The notes beneath the pieces were generated by a model that was not told the origin of the DNA, made no database searches, and was given only the letters and a program-made list of their open reading frames with translations. Made by a program: the position numbers and the translations under genes. Positions 16,915-27,637 of a stretch of DNA of 42,565 bases are shown here, piece by piece (position 1 is the stretch's first letter; every line of letters starts with the position of its first letter). The DNA is from Thermus neutrinimicus (GTDB lineage Bacteria > Deinococcota > Deinococci > Deinococcales > Thermaceae). The DNA is taken from the NCBI RefSeq assembly GCF_022760955.1, contig NZ_JAKTNU010000016.1:1-42565 (forward strand), given 5' to 3'.

Positions 16915-17208
16915 ATGGCAGCAAAGAAAACGGTCACCAAAGCGGATCTGGTGGATCAGGTGGCTGCCGCCACGGGCCTCAAGAAGAAGGACGTGAAGGC
17001 GGCGGTGGACGCGTTCCTCTCCAAGGTGGAAGAAGCCCTCGCGGGGGGGAACAAGGTCCAGCTCACCGGCTTCGGCACCTTTGAGGTGCGCAAGCGCAAG
17101 GCCCGCACTGGCGTGAAGCCCGGCACCAAGGAGAAGATCAAGATCCCCGCCACCCAGTATCCCGCCTTCAAGCCGGGCAAGGCCCTCAAGGAACAGGTCA
17201 AGAAGTAA
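16915..17208 (+). CDS. hup: DNA-binding protein HU
   Basis: Small basic nucleoid protein that bends and compacts DNA as a dimer. 97 residues. N-terminal KKTVTKADLVDQVAAATGLK (dimerisation helices), LTGFGTFEVRKRKARTGVKP (DNA-binding beta-arm base) and the arm with KIPATQYPAFKPGKALK. A Lys/Ala-rich N-terminal extension MAAKKTV is seen. Strong Shine-Dalgarno GAGGGAGGTG. Own promoter, with a terminator shared with convergent ftsH. Confidence 0.97.
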   Translation: MAAKKTVTKADLVDQVAAATGLKKKDVKAAVDAFLSKVEEALAGGNKVQLTGFGTFEVRKRKARTGVKPGTKEKIKIPATQYPAFKPGKALKEQVKK

Positions 17209-17221
17209 GCTATTCCCTTCC

Positions 17222-17249
17222 CCCGGGGGGCTAAAGCCCCCCGGGTTTA
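17222..17249. terminator. bidirectional terminator between hup and ftsH
   Basis: 11-bp stem CCCGGGGGGCT / AGCCCCCCGGG around a 2-nt centre, followed by TTTAT on the plus strand. It is 14 nt after the HU stop and 10 nt from the ftsH stop, so it can serve both. Confidence 0.8.
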
Positions 17250-17258
17250 TCCCTTTCC

Positions 17259-19142
17259 TCAGGCCCCGCCTAAGGCTCCCCCTGGTTTGACCTTGGGCAC
17301 CACCCGGGGGGGTTCCTTTTCCGGGCGCTCCTGGGGAGCGCCCTCCTCCTCCTCCAAGGGCAGGCCCTCCACCACCTTCTGGAACTCCTCGGCGGTGAGG
17401 GTTTCCCGCTCCAAGAGGGTTTCCGCCACCCGCTCCAGGATCTCCCGTTTCTCCTGGAGGAGGTTCTTCACCCGCCCGTACTGCTCCTCGATGAGGCCAC
17501 GCACCGCCTCGTCTATGCGCTTGGCGGTTTCCTCAGAGTACTGGCGCACGTCGTAGCCGCCCAGGTAGGTGTCCTCCCGCACGGCATAGGCCACCGGCCC
17601 GAACTCCGGGTGCATGCCCCATTCGGTGATCATGCGCCGGGCCAACTCCGTGGCCTGGCGGAAATCGTTTTCCGCCCCCGTGGTCACGTCCTCAAAGACG
17701 AGCTCCTCCGCCGCCCGCCCGGCCAAGGCCACGGCGATCTGGTCCAGGAGGCGTTTCCGGCTCCAGTGGAGCATGTCCTCCCGCCTCGGCATCATGAAGC
17801 CCAAAGCCCGCCCCCTGGGCACGATGGTCACCTTGTGCACTCCGTCCGCGTGCTCCAGGAAGTGGGCAGCCAGGGCATGCCCCGCCTCGTGGTAGGCGGT
17901 GATCCTGCGGTCCCGGGGGGTAAGGACCAGGCTCTTCTTGGCTGGCCCCATCATCACCCGGTCGGCCGCCTCCTCGAGGTCCTTCATGGTGATCTTCTTC
18001 CGGCCTTCCCGGGCTGCCAGGAGGGCCGCCTCGTTCAGGAGGTTTTCCAGATCCGCCCCCACGAAGCCCGGGGTGCGCTTGGCCAAAAGGGCCAGGTCCA
18101 CATCCTCGGCCAAGGGCTTGCCCCGGGCGTGGATGCGGAGGATCTGCTCCCTGCCCCTCACGTCAGGAGCGTCTATGGCCACCTGGCGGTCAAAGCGCCC
18201 CGGGCGCAAAAGGGCGGGGTCCAGGACATCGGGCCGGTTGGTGGCGGCCATGACGATGATGGTGGAATCCTTTTCGAACCCATCCATCTCCACCAAAAGC
18301 TGGTTCAGGGTCTGCTCCCTCTCGTCGTTGCCGCCCCCAACCCCTGCCCCGCGCCGGCGGCCCACGGCGTCGATCTCGTCGATGAAGACGATGCAAGGGG
18401 CGTGGCGCTTGGCGGTCTCAAAGAGGTCCCGCACCCGGGCCGCCCCTACCCCCACGAACATCTCCACGAAGTCGGAGCCGCTTGCGGTGATGAAGGGCAC
18501 CTTGGCCTCCCCAGCCACCGCCCGGGCGATATGGGTCTTCCCCACCCCCGGGGGGCCCACCAAAAGGACCCCCTTGGGAATCCTGGCCCCCATCTCGTGG
18601 AAGCGGGCCGGGTTCTTCAGGAACTCCACGATCTCCTTGAGCTCCTCCTTGGCCTCCTCCGCCCCAGCCACATCCTTGAAGGTCACCTTGGGGGCCTCGG
18701 TGAGCACCTTGGCCCGGCTCTTGGTGAAGCTGAAGGCGGAGTCCGAAGGCCCGGCGCGCCCGCTACGGGAGAAGTAGAAGAGGGCGCCCACCAGAAGGCC
18801 CACCAGGAGGAGGGGCCAGAGGAAACCCAAGGGGCTTTGACCCGGGGGAGGCTCCACCCGCACGTTGACCCCCTTGCGCATCCAGGCTTCGAGGGTCTGG
18901 TTGTCCGGGGGGCTGGCGGCGTGGGTGGTGAAGGTGGAGCCATCGGTGAGGGTGCCCTGGATGCGGGTATCCCCGGCACGCACCACCACCTCCTTCACCC
19001 GGCCCGCCTGCAGGTCCTCGAGGAAGGTGGTGTAGTTCACCCCGCCCCCGGGATTCCCCGCGGTGCCCGCCAGGCTGAAGGCCCAGGCCAAGAGGAGCAG
19101 GCCCAAAACAAAGACCAGGAAATTCAAGGGAAGCCGGGACAT
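17259..19142 (-). CDS. ftsH: ATP-dependent zinc metalloprotease FtsH
   Basis: Membrane-anchored AAA protease degrading misfolded membrane and regulatory proteins. The ATG at 19140-19142 gives 627 residues, starting [20 protein letters not shown] (first membrane segment). The second membrane segment is [23 protein letters not shown] module: [14 protein letters not shown] (Lys202), [16 protein letters not shown] (Walker B), [17 protein letters not shown] (second region of homology). Zinc site [10 protein letters not shown] at about 418-427. A Pro/Glu-rich tail ends the protein. Divergent from dnaK with 125 nt between starts; I could not pick a convincing promoter for it. Confidence 0.97.
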   Translation of the reverse strand: MSRLPLNFLVFVLGLLLLAWAFSLAGTAGNPGGGVNYTTFLEDLQAGRVKEVVVRAGDTRIQGTLTDGSTFTTHAASPPDNQTLEAWMRKGVNVRVEPPPGQSPLGFLWPLLLVGLLVGALFYFSRSGRAGPSDSAFSFTKSRAKVLTEAPKVTFKDVAGAEEAKEELKEIVEFLKNPARFHEMGARIPKGVLLVGPPGVGKTHIARAVAGEAKVPFITASGSDFVEMFVGVGAARVRDLFETAKRHAPCIVFIDEIDAVGRRRGAGVGGGNDEREQTLNQLLVEMDGFEKDSTIIVMAATNRPDVLDPALLRPGRFDRQVAIDAPDVRGREQILRIHARGKPLAEDVDLALLAKRTPGFVGADLENLLNEAALLAAREGRKKITMKDLEEAADRVMMGPAKKSLVLTPRDRRITAYHEAGHALAAHFLEHADGVHKVTIVPRGRALGFMMPRREDMLHWSRKRLLDQIAVALAGRAAEELVFEDVTTGAENDFRQATELARRMITEWGMHPEFGPVAYAVREDTYLGGYDVRQYSEETAKRIDEAVRGLIEEQYGRVKNLLQEKREILERVAETLLERETLTAEEFQKVVEGLPLEEEEGAPQERPEKEPPRVVPKVKPGGALGGA

Positions 19143-19210
19143 GTCTTCTCTTAGGGTACACGGCCTGAGGGAAATCCGGGTAGCCCAGGGCACCATGATA
19201 CAGACATGCT

Positions 19211-19248
19211 CAACTCTCTTGACTTATCCATGTGGCATGGTCTATGCT
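19211..19248 (+). promoter_or_regulatory. dnaK promoter with CAACTCTCTTGAC block
   Basis: TTGACT (19219-19224), 18-nt spacer, TATGCT (19243-19248). The 13-nt block 19211-19223 is identical to 22965-22977 at the clpB promoter, and TCAA-CTCTC-TTGA (19210-19222) is a small inverted repeat here. It may be a heat-shock operator; the identity of the regulator is not shown. Confidence 0.6.
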
Positions 19249-19267
19249 TGGGATGAGAGGTGTAGCT

Positions 19268-21127
<1,860 letters not shown>

Positions 21128-21135
21128 ACCCCCCT

Positions 21136-21161
21136 GCCCTGGCCCCTGCCGGGGCAAGGGC
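21136..21161 (+). promoter_or_regulatory. mRNA hairpin between dnaK and grpE
   Basis: GCCCT-g-GCCCC-tgcc-GGGGC-a-AGGGC, a 10-bp stem with one mismatch and no T tract. It may be an mRNA-processing or stability element that sets dnaK above the downstream genes, rather than a terminator. Confidence 0.45.
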
Positions 21162-21186
21162 TTCCCCTTACCCTCTCGGAGGAAGC

Positions 21187-21738
21187 ATGGAGAAGGAACG
21201 CGAGGAAATCCCAAAGGAACAGGCCGCCCAGGTGGAGCAAGGCCTCCAGGGGGCGGGCGAGGAGGCCCTGGCCCCAGAACGCCTGCTGGCCATGGAGGAG
21301 GAGCTCCGAGCCCTGAAGGACCGGTACCTGCGCCTCCTCGCCGACTTTGACAACTACCGCAAGCGCGTGGAGGAGGAGCTTAGGCTTAAGGAACGGGAGG
21401 GGGTCCTCAGGGCGGTCAGGGCCCTTCTCCCTGTCCTGGACGACCTGGAGCGGGCCTTGGAATTTGCCGAGGCCAACCCGGAGAGCATCCTCAAGGGGGT
21501 TAAGGCGGTGCGGGAAGGCTTCTTCCGCATCCTGGCGGGCCTTGGCATCGAGGAGGTGCCCGGGGAGGGGGAGGCCTTTGACCCCCGCTACCATGAGGCC
21601 ATCGGCCTCCTCCCCGGGGAGCCCGGCAAGGTGGCCCGGGTCTTCCAAAGGGGCTTCCGCCTGGGCGAGGCCTTGGTGCGCCCGGCCCGGGTGGCCGTGG
21701 GCGAGGAAAAAAGCCCGGAAGAGGAGGGCGTGGAATAG
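21187..21738 (+). CDS. grpE: Nucleotide exchange factor GrpE
   Basis: Releases ADP from DnaK and acts as thermosensor of the cycle. 183 residues. A long N-terminal coiled-coil (PERLLAMEEELRALKDRYLR LLADFDNYRKR, the LADFDNYRKR signature) is followed by the C-terminal beta domain with FDPRYHEAIG and FRLGEALVRPARVAVGE. SD GGAGGAA precedes the ATG. It lies 59 nt after dnaK and 3 nt before dnaJ. Confidence 0.97.
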   Translation: MEKEREEIPKEQAAQVEQGLQGAGEEALAPERLLAMEEELRALKDRYLRLLADFDNYRKRVEEELRLKEREGVLRAVRALLPVLDDLERALEFAEANPESILKGVKAVREGFFRILAGLGIEEVPGEGEAFDPRYHEAIGLLPGEPGKVARVFQRGFRLGEALVRPARVAVGEEKSPEEEGVE

Positions 21739-21741
21739 GCC

Positions 21742-22578
21742 ATGAAGGACTACTACGCCATCCTGGGGGTACCGAGAAACGCCACGCAGGAGGAGATCAA
21801 GCGCGCCTACAAGCGCCTGGCCCGCCAGTACCACCCCGACGTGAACAAAAGCCCCGAGGCCGAGGAGCGCTTCAAGGAGATCAACGAGGCCTATGCCGTC
21901 CTCTCCGACCCGGAGAAGCGCCGGGTCTACGACACCTACGGCACCGCTACCCCACCCCCGCCCCCGCCCCCTGGGGGGTACGACTTCTCCGGGTTTGAGG
22001 TGGAGGACTTCTCCGATTTCTTCCAGGAGCTCTTCGGCGGCGGCCTCTTTGGGGGCATGGGGCGGAGGAGGCCAAGGAAAGGCCGCGACCTCAGGGCCGA
22101 GCTTCCCCTCACCCTCGAGGAGGCCTTCCGGGGAGGCGAAAAGGTGGTGGAGGTGGGGGGAAGGCGGGTTTCCGTGAGGATCCCCCCGGGGGTGCAGGAG
22201 GGAAGCCTCATCCGCCTGGCGGGCCTGGGAGGGCCTGGGGAGCCCCCGGGGGACCTGCTCCTTTCCGTGCGCCTTGTGCCCCACCCGGTCTTCCGCCTCG
22301 AGGGCCAGGACCTCCACGCCACCCTAGACGTTCCCGCCCCCATCGCCGTGGTGGGTGGCAAGGTGCGGGCCCCCACCCTGGAAGGCCCCGTGGAGGTCAC
22401 CATTCCCCCCAAAACCCAGGCGGGAAGGAGGCTAAGGCTTAAGGGGAAGGGCTTTCCCGGGCCCCATGGCCGGGGGGACCTCTACCTGGAGGTGCGGGTG
22501 GTGATCCCCGAGGACCTCACGCCTGAGGAGGAGGGGCTTTGGCGGAAGCTCAAGGAGGTGCGCCATGCTCGCGCGTAG
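21742..22578 (+). CDS. dnaJ: DnaJ co-chaperone (Hsp40) without zinc-finger domain
   Basis: J-domain protein stimulating the DnaK ATPase. J domain [20 protein letters not shown] with the HPD motif in [10 protein letters not shown] short linker with a run of eight prolines then [20 protein letters not shown] and a Gly-rich stretch. Two C-terminal beta domains follow ([40 protein letters not shown]). At 278 residues it has no CXXCXGXG repeats, as known for the T. thermophilus DnaJ. The 3' end overlaps dafA by 14 nt. Confidence 0.96.
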   Translation: MKDYYAILGVPRNATQEEIKRAYKRLARQYHPDVNKSPEAEERFKEINEAYAVLSDPEKRRVYDTYGTATPPPPPPPGGYDFSGFEVEDFSDFFQELFGGGLFGGMGRRRPRKGRDLRAELPLTLEEAFRGGEKVVEVGGRRVSVRIPPGVQEGSLIRLAGLGGPGEPPGDLLLSVRLVPHPVFRLEGQDLHATLDVPAPIAVVGGKVRAPTLEGPVEVTIPPKTQAGRRLRLKGKGFPGPHGRGDLYLEVRVVIPEDLTPEEEGLWRKLKEVRHARA

Positions 22579-22801
22579 CCCCTATCTATCCCTGGAGGCC
22601 CTGGCGGACTACGGCCTTTCCCTGGGAGTGGTGCGGGCCTACGTGGAGATCGGCTTCGTGGAGCCCTTGGAGGTGGAAGGCGTCTGGTACTTCCGGGAAG
22701 AAGACCTCCTGCGCATGGCCAAGGCGGAACGCATCCGCCGCGACCTGGGGGCCAACCTGGTGGGGGCAGCCTTGGTGGTGGAGATCCTGGAACGCCGCTA
22801 G
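22565..22801 (+). CDS. dafA: DafA, DnaK-DnaJ assembly factor; MerR/HspR-like small protein
   Basis: In T. thermophilus, DafA (78 residues, like this one) is needed to assemble the DnaK-DnaJ complex. The sequence resembles a MerR-type winged helix: [40 protein letters not shown] and [20 protein letters not shown]. It then has [11 protein letters not shown], similar to the LG-NLAGVE-ILEL ending of HspR and to CbpM modulators. It occupies the position where actinobacterial dnaK operons encode the repressor HspR. DNA binding is therefore a possibility, not shown. The basic residues expected in a recognition helix are few. Confidence 0.9.
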   Translation: MLARSPYLSLEALADYGLSLGVVRAYVEIGFVEPLEVEGVWYFREEDLLRMAKAERIRRDLGANLVGAALVVEILERR

Positions 22802-22879
22802 GCCCTCCAAGGGACTTTCCCCCTCCCAACCACCCCAAGCAAGGCCAAAGGCCGGGACATCCCTCCCGCCCTTTTCCCC

Positions 22880-22885
22880 TATAAT
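22880..22885 (+). promoter_or_regulatory. isolated TATAAT in the dafA-clpB gap
   Basis: A perfect -10 hexamer 146 nt before clpB, without a recognisable -35 at 16-18 nt. The gap 22802-23025 otherwise contains only the clpB promoter near its end. Confidence 0.25.
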
Positions 22886-22964
22886 CAGGACAAAGAGCGT
22901 TGCCATCTCCCCGCCGAGCAAACCTCCCCTGGACGTAGGGTTGGGGAAGCGCATTTAGTCTACG

Positions 22965-23001
22965 CAACTCTCTTGACATTGAAATTATCAAGCGATATGA
23001 T
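22965..23001 (+). promoter_or_regulatory. clpB promoter with HAIR-like inverted repeat
   Basis: Consensus TTGACA (22973-22978), 17-nt spacer, TATGAT (22996-23001). Overlapping it is CTTGA-N11-TCAAG (22972-22992), the outer arms and exact spacing of the HspR operator HAIR (CTTGAGT-N7-ACTCAAG), though the inner GT/AC bases are not kept. The block 22965-22977 (CAACTCTCTTGAC) repeats the dnaK promoter. Confidence 0.7.
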
Positions 23002-23025
23002 TAAGTCAGTGGGAGGAATAGGGGT

Positions 23026-25611
23026 ATGAACCTGGAACGCTGGACCCAAGCTGCCCGCGAGGCCCTGGCCCAGGCCCAGGTCCTGGCCCGGGAGATGAAG
23101 CACCAGGCCATCGACCTGCCCCATCTTTGGGCCGTGCTCCTAAAGGACCCCACGGGCCTGGCCTGGCGGCTTCTGGAGAGGGCAGGGGCCAACCCCAAGG
23201 CCCTCAGGGAAGGTGCCGAGCGGGAACTGGGGCGGCTGCCCAAGGTGGAGGGGGCCGAGGTGGGCCAGTACCTTTCCCAAAGGCTCGCCCGGGCCCTGGA
23301 CCGGGCCGAGGGCCTCATGGGGGAGCTCAAGGACCGCTTCCTGGCCCTGGACACCCTGGTCCTGGCCTTGGCGGAGGCCTCGAGGGCCGAGCCCTCCCTC
23401 CAGGTGGGGATTCCCGAAGAAAGCTCCCTAAGGAAGGCTCTACAGGAACTTAGGGGAGGTAAAACCGTGCAGACGGAACACGCGGAAAGCACCTACAACG
23501 CCCTGGAGCAATACGGCATCGACCTCACCAAGCTGGCGGCTGAGGGCAAGCTGGACCCCGTTATTGGCCGGGATGAGGAGATCAGGCGCACCGTCCAGAT
23601 CCTCCTTCGGCGCACCAAGAACAACCCGGTGCTCATCGGGGAACCGGGGGTGGGCAAGACCGCCATCGTGGAGGGGCTGGCCCAGCGCATCGTCAAAGGG
23701 GATGTGCCGGAAGGCCTCAAGGGCAAGCGCATCATCTCCTTGCAGATGGGCTCCCTCCTGGCCGGGGCCAAGTACCGGGGCGAGTTTGAGGAGCGCCTGA
23801 AGGCGGTGATCCAGGAGGTGGTGCAAAGCCAGGGGGAGATCATCCTCTTTATCGATGAGCTCCACACCGTGGTGGGGGCGGGCAAGGCCGAGGGGGCCGT
23901 GGACGCCGGCAACATGCTGAAGCCAGCCCTAGCCCGGGGAGAGCTTCGGCTCATCGGCGCCACCACCCTGGACGAGTACCGGGAGATCGAAAAGGATCCC
24001 GCCCTGGAAAGGCGCTTCCAGCCCGTATTCGTGGACGAGCCCAGCGTGGAGGAGACCATCTCCATCCTCCGGGGCATCAAGGAGAAGTACGAGGTGCACC
24101 ACGGGGTTAGGATCTCCGACCCCGCTTTGGTGGCGGCGGCGGTCCTATCCCACCGCTACATCACGGAAAGGCGCCTTCCCGACAAGGCCATCGACCTCAT
24201 CGACGAGGCGGCGGCCCGCCTGCGCATGGCCTTGGAGAGCGCCCCGGAGGAGATCGACACCTTGGAGCGGAAGAAGCTCCAGCTGGAGATCGAGCGGGAG
24301 GCCCTAAAGAAGGAGAAGGACCCGGACTCCCAAGAAAGGCTCAAGGCCATAGAGGGGGAGATTGCCCACCTCAACCAGGAGATCGAAAAGCTCAAGGCCG
24401 AGTGGGAGGCGGAGCGGGAGGTCTTGAAGAAACTCCGTGAGGCCCAGCAACGCCTGGACGAGGTCCGGCGAGAGATCGAGCTGGCGGAGCGCCAGTACGA
24501 CCTGAACCGGGCCGCGGAGCTCCGCTACGGGGAGCTTCCCCGCCTCGAGGCCGAGGTGGAGGCCCTCTCCGAGAGGCTCAAGAACGCCCGCTTCGTGCGC
24601 CTGGAGGTGACCGAGGAGGACATCGCCGAGATCGTCTCCCGCTGGACCGGGATCCCCGTCTCCAAGCTCCTGGAAGGGGAAAGGGAGAAGCTCCTCCGGC
24701 TTGAGGAGGAGCTCCACAAGCGGGTGGTGGGGCAGGAGGAGGCCATTAGGGCCGTGGCCGATGCCATCAGGCGGGCCCGGGCCGGCCTCAAGGACCCGAA
24801 CCGTCCCATCGGCAGCTTCCTCTTCCTGGGCCCCACGGGGGTGGGCAAGACGGAGCTGGCCAAGACCCTGGCCGCCACCCTCTTTGACACCGAGGAGGCC
24901 ATGGTGCGCATCGACATGACGGAGTACATGGAAAAGCACGCGGTGAGCCGGCTCATCGGGGCTCCTCCCGGCTACGTGGGCTACGAGGAGGGGGGGCAGC
25001 TCACCGAGGCGGTGCGTCGCCGTCCCTACACGGTCATCCTCTTCGATGAGATCGAAAAGGCCCACCCCGACGTCTTCAACATCCTCCTGCAGATCCTGGA
25101 CGATGGCCGCCTCACCGACTCCCACGGGCGCACCGTGGACTTCCGCAACACGGTGATCATCCTCACCTCCAACCTGGGAAGCCCCTTGATCCTCGAGGGC
25201 ATCCAGAAGGGCTTGCCCTACGAGCGCATCCGGGAGGAGGTCTTCGCCGTGTTGCAAAAGCACTTCCGCCCCGAGTTCTTAAACCGCCTGGATGAGATCG
25301 TGGTCTTCAGGCCCCTCACCCGGGAGCAACTCCGGGAGATCGTGGAGATCCAGCTCCAAAGCCTCAGGGCCCGCTTGGCGGAAAAGCGCATCACCCTCAC
25401 CCTCACCGAGGCCGCCAAGGACTACCTGGCCGAGCGGGGCTATGACCCCGTCTTCGGGGCAAGGCCCCTGAAGCGGGTGATCGCCCGGGAGCTGGAAACC
25501 CCCCTGGCGGTGAAGATCCTGGCCGGGGAGGTGAAGGAGGGGGATACCGTGGTGGTGGACACGGGTCCTGCAGGCCTGGTCTTCCGCACCTCCGAGCGGG
25601 TTGAGGCCTGA
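23026..25611 (+). CDS. clpB: ATP-dependent disaggregase ClpB (Hsp104)
   Basis: Hexameric disaggregase rescuing aggregated proteins with DnaK. 861 residues. N-terminal Clp-N repeats ([20 protein letters not shown]). NBD1 has Walker A GEPGVGKT (205-212) and [15 protein letters not shown] coiled-coil M domain spans about 395-525 (Glu/Arg/Lys-rich, [20 protein letters not shown]). NBD2 has [12 protein letters not shown] (Lys608), [20 protein letters not shown] and [26 protein letters not shown] precedes ATG 23026. Its own promoter probably drives the long downstream operon, since the next genes follow without gaps. Confidence 0.99.
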   Translation: MNLERWTQAAREALAQAQVLAREMKHQAIDLPHLWAVLLKDPTGLAWRLLERAGANPKALREGAERELGRLPKVEGAEVGQYLSQRLARALDRAEGLMGELKDRFLALDTLVLALAEASRAEPSLQVGIPEESSLRKALQELRGGKTVQTEHAESTYNALEQYGIDLTKLAAEGKLDPVIGRDEEIRRTVQILLRRTKNNPVLIGEPGVGKTAIVEGLAQRIVKGDVPEGLKGKRIISLQMGSLLAGAKYRGEFEERLKAVIQEVVQSQGEIILFIDELHTVVGAGKAEGAVDAGNMLKPALARGELRLIGATTLDEYREIEKDPALERRFQPVFVDEPSVEETISILRGIKEKYEVHHGVRISDPALVAAAVLSHRYITERRLPDKAIDLIDEAAARLRMALESAPEEIDTLERKKLQLEIEREALKKEKDPDSQERLKAIEGEIAHLNQEIEKLKAEWEAEREVLKKLREAQQRLDEVRREIELAERQYDLNRAAELRYGELPRLEAEVEALSERLKNARFVRLEVTEEDIAEIVSRWTGIPVSKLLEGEREKLLRLEEELHKRVVGQEEAIRAVADAIRRARAGLKDPNRPIGSFLFLGPTGVGKTELAKTLAATLFDTEEAMVRIDMTEYMEKHAVSRLIGAPPGYVGYEEGGQLTEAVRRRPYTVILFDEIEKAHPDVFNILLQILDDGRLTDSHGRTVDFRNTVIILTSNLGSPLILEGIQKGLPYERIREEVFAVLQKHFRPEFLNRLDEIVVFRPLTREQLREIVEIQLQSLRARLAEKRITLTLTEAAKDYLAERGYDPVFGARPLKRVIARELETPLAVKILAGEVKEGDTVVVDTGPAGLVFRTSERVEA

Positions 25612-25624
25612 GAAAGGAGGCGGC

Positions 25625-26014
25625 ATGAGGGTGGTGGAAGTCCTGCAAAAGGCCTACCAGGATGAGCTTCTGGATGCCCTGCGGGCGGAGCGGGCGGCGG
25701 AAAGGATACCCTACCCCCACCTCCGGGCCCTCCTGGAGGAGGTGGCCCATAGGGAACGGGCCCATGCCGAGGCCATCGCCGAAACCCTGCGCCGCCTGGG
25801 GGCCTCCCTTCCCCCCATGCCCAAGGTGGAGGAGGAGGGATGGGAGGCGCTTCTCCGCCTCCTTTCCGAGGAGGGGTTTGACCGGGCCTACTACCTGGAA
25901 AGCACCTTCCCCGAGCCGGACCTCGAGGCCCTCTTTACCCGGTTGGGCCAGGAGGAAAGGCTCAACCAGGAAGCGGTGCGCAAAGCCGTGGCCCTCTTAG
26001 GAGGTGGCTTATGA
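25625..26014 (+). CDS. Small helical protein, ferritin-like fold suspected
   Basis: 129 residues, all-helical, acidic. LDALRAERAAERIPYPHLRA-LLEEVAHRERAHAEAIAETLRR contains an E...E..H spacing seen in ferritin-like four-helix proteins. A second half (EEGWEALLRLLSEEGFDRAY ... EERLNQEAVRKAVALL) could supply the other helix pair. Metal binding is uncertain. ATG 25625 has a strong SD (AAAGGAGG), 13 nt after the clpB stop, and the 3' end overlaps the next gene by 4 nt. Translation is therefore probably coupled between clpB and the eRF1-like gene. No further function can be read. Confidence 0.75.
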   Translation: MRVVEVLQKAYQDELLDALRAERAAERIPYPHLRALLEEVAHRERAHAEAIAETLRRLGASLPPMPKVEEEGWEALLRLLSEEGFDRAYYLESTFPEPDLEALFTRLGQEERLNQEAVRKAVALLGGGL

Positions 26015-27195
26015 TCGGAAAGGAAGAGATTCGGCGCCTGAAGGAGACCCTGGCCATGGCAGAGGGACCGATCCTCTCCCTCTACCTGGACATCAACCCC
26101 GCCAAGCCGGAAAACGCCAACCGGGCCTACGCCCTAAGGGCCAAGGACGCCATGAAGGCCCTGGGCGTGCCCCAGGAACTGGCGGACAAGGTCCTGGAAG
26201 TGCTGAAAAACCAGGTGCTAGAGGCCAAGACCGCCGTCTTCTTTGCCAAGGACAAGCTCTTGGAAACCCTCCTGCTCCAGGTGGAGCTACCCCTGGTCTC
26301 CAGCCTTAAGACCACCTTCCTAGGGGAAAAGGAAAGCCGCTTCTTTACGGACGGGGCTCTGGCCCACTACGGCGAGCCCTTCCTCCTCCCCCTTATCTAC
26401 GCCCTGGACGAGTACGAGCGCTACGGGGTGGTCTATTTGGACCAGGAGCGCTGGCGGGTTTTTGAAATCTTCCTGGGTGAAGTCCAGGAGGTGAGCGACG
26501 CCTTCTTGGCCTTGGACACCGAGGCTTGGCGGCGGCTTTCCCTGGATGCCCCGGGGCGCCGCTTCAACCTGGCGGGCATCTCCCGGGGCGGGGCAGGCCA
26601 GGACCTCTTCGCCAAGCGCCTGGCCGCTTGGGAAGAACGTTTTTACAAGACCTTAAGCCACGAGCTGGAGAAACTTGCGGAGGAACACGGGTTCACCCGC
26701 CTCATCCTCATGGGCCCCGAGGAGCACACCAAGCTTTTCCTGGGCTACCTGCCGAAACGCCTTAAGGAAAAGGTGGTGGCCCTTCTTCCCTCCCTGCCCC
26801 ATCCCGGGGTCAGCCCCGGCCAGGTACTCAAGCGGCTGGAGCCTGTCCTGGAGGAGATGGAGCGCAAGGGCGAGGTAGAGCTACTCAAGAAGCTGGAGGA
26901 AGCCTATCCCAAGGTGGCCTTCGGCCCGGAAGTCCTGGAAAGGGTTCAGGAAGGCCGGGTGGAGCTTTGGGTGCTTCCCTGGCACCTGGACCAAACCGTG
27001 TACGCCTGCGAGGGGATCTTCTTCCCCGACGAGGCCCGGGCCCTGGCCCACTGCCAAAACCCCGAGGCCAAACCCCTGGCCGTGGTCCTGCCCGAGCTGG
27101 CCACGGGCTACGCCGCCAAGCTGGAGTTCGTACGGGGCGAAGCGGAAAAAGAGCTTCTGGAGCGCGGGGGTATGGCCGCGCTCCTGAGGTGGTGA
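26011..27195 (+). CDS. Bacterial archaeo-eukaryotic release factor 1-like protein (baeRF family)
   Basis: 394-residue homologue of eRF1/Pelota, the fold also used by the bacterial hibernation factor Balon. N-terminal domain: ILSLYLDINPAKPENANRAY and FFAKDKLLETLLLQVELPL. The middle begins FLLPLIYALDEYERYGVVYL. A loop with RGGAGQDLFAKRLAAWEERF (Gly193-Gly-Ala-Gly-Gln197) is followed by a long helix and RLILMGPEEHTKLFLGYLP, exactly where eRF1 has GGQ then a helix. Here the tripeptide is expanded to GGAGQ. The C-terminal domain has GRVELWVLPWHL near 320-330. Probably binds the ribosomal A site; whether it releases, rescues or hibernates cannot be told. Between clpB and hsp20, so likely heat-induced. 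Confidence 0.78.
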   Translation: MIGKEEIRRLKETLAMAEGPILSLYLDINPAKPENANRAYALRAKDAMKALGVPQELADKVLEVLKNQVLEAKTAVFFAKDKLLETLLLQVELPLVSSLKTTFLGEKESRFFTDGALAHYGEPFLLPLIYALDEYERYGVVYLDQERWRVFEIFLGEVQEVSDAFLALDTEAWRRLSLDAPGRRFNLAGISRGGAGQDLFAKRLAAWEERFYKTLSHELEKLAEEHGFTRLILMGPEEHTKLFLGYLPKRLKEKVVALLPSLPHPGVSPGQVLKRLEPVLEEMERKGEVELLKKLEEAYPKVAFGPEVLERVQEGRVELWVLPWHLDQTVYACEGIFFPDEARALAHCQNPEAKPLAVVLPELATGYAAKLEFVRGEAEKELLERGGMAALLRW

Positions 27196-27210
27196 AAGGA
27201 GGTGAGGAGA

Positions 27211-27627
27211 ATGGTTCGGTTTGATCCCTTTAGGGAGCTGGAGGAGTTGCAGGAGCGTTTGGCAAGGGCTTTCGGCGCCACCCCCCAGCAGGGGCCCAGG
27301 GTGTACGCCCCGCCGGTGGACGTGATGGAGGACGAGGCAGGCCTTCACGTGCTGGTCTACCTTCCCGGGGTGGATCCGGAGAAGGTGGAGGTGGTAGCCG
27401 AGGAAGGCGTCTTGTCCGTGAAGGCGGAGCGGCCCTTTGAGAAGCGGGAAAGCGTGGCCTACCACCGCCTCGAGGGCCCCTACGGCACCTTCGCCCGGAG
27501 CTTCAACGTGCCCAGCACCTTTGACCTCTCCCGGGTTCAGGCCCGCTTCCGCCACGGGGTGCTCCACCTCACGGTGCCCAAGGCCGAGGCAAGCAAGCCC
27601 AAGAAGATCCAGGTGCAGGTGGAATAG
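27211..27627 (+). CDS. Small heat shock protein Hsp20 (first copy)
   Basis: ATP-independent holdase forming oligomers. 138 residues. Alpha-crystallin domain from about 30 to 125: YAPPVDVMEDEAGLHVLVYL, PGVDPEKVEVVAEEGVLSVK, and the closing signature FRHGVLHLTVPK. The C-terminal IXI-type motif is IQVQV. ATG 27211 is preferred over GTG 27202, which lies within the SD AAAGGAGGTG. It follows the eRF1-like gene by 15 nt and precedes the phosphoesterase-like gene by 10 nt. Confidence 0.96.
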   Translation: MVRFDPFRELEELQERLARAFGATPQQGPRVYAPPVDVMEDEAGLHVLVYLPGVDPEKVEVVAEEGVLSVKAERPFEKRESVAYHRLEGPYGTFARSFNVPSTFDLSRVQARFRHGVLHLTVPKAEASKPKKIQVQVE

Positions 27628-27637
27628 GAGGTGAGCT

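Noticed and set aside
17610..19154. Long open frame (514 codons) on the plus strand opposite ftsH
   Set aside because: It is a His/Pro/Gly-rich translation of the antisense strand of ftsH, a normal result of very GC-rich codon use. No start signals.
22802..23025. Small gene between dafA and clpB
   Set aside because: No frame with a start, SD and plausible codon use; only promoter elements are supported.
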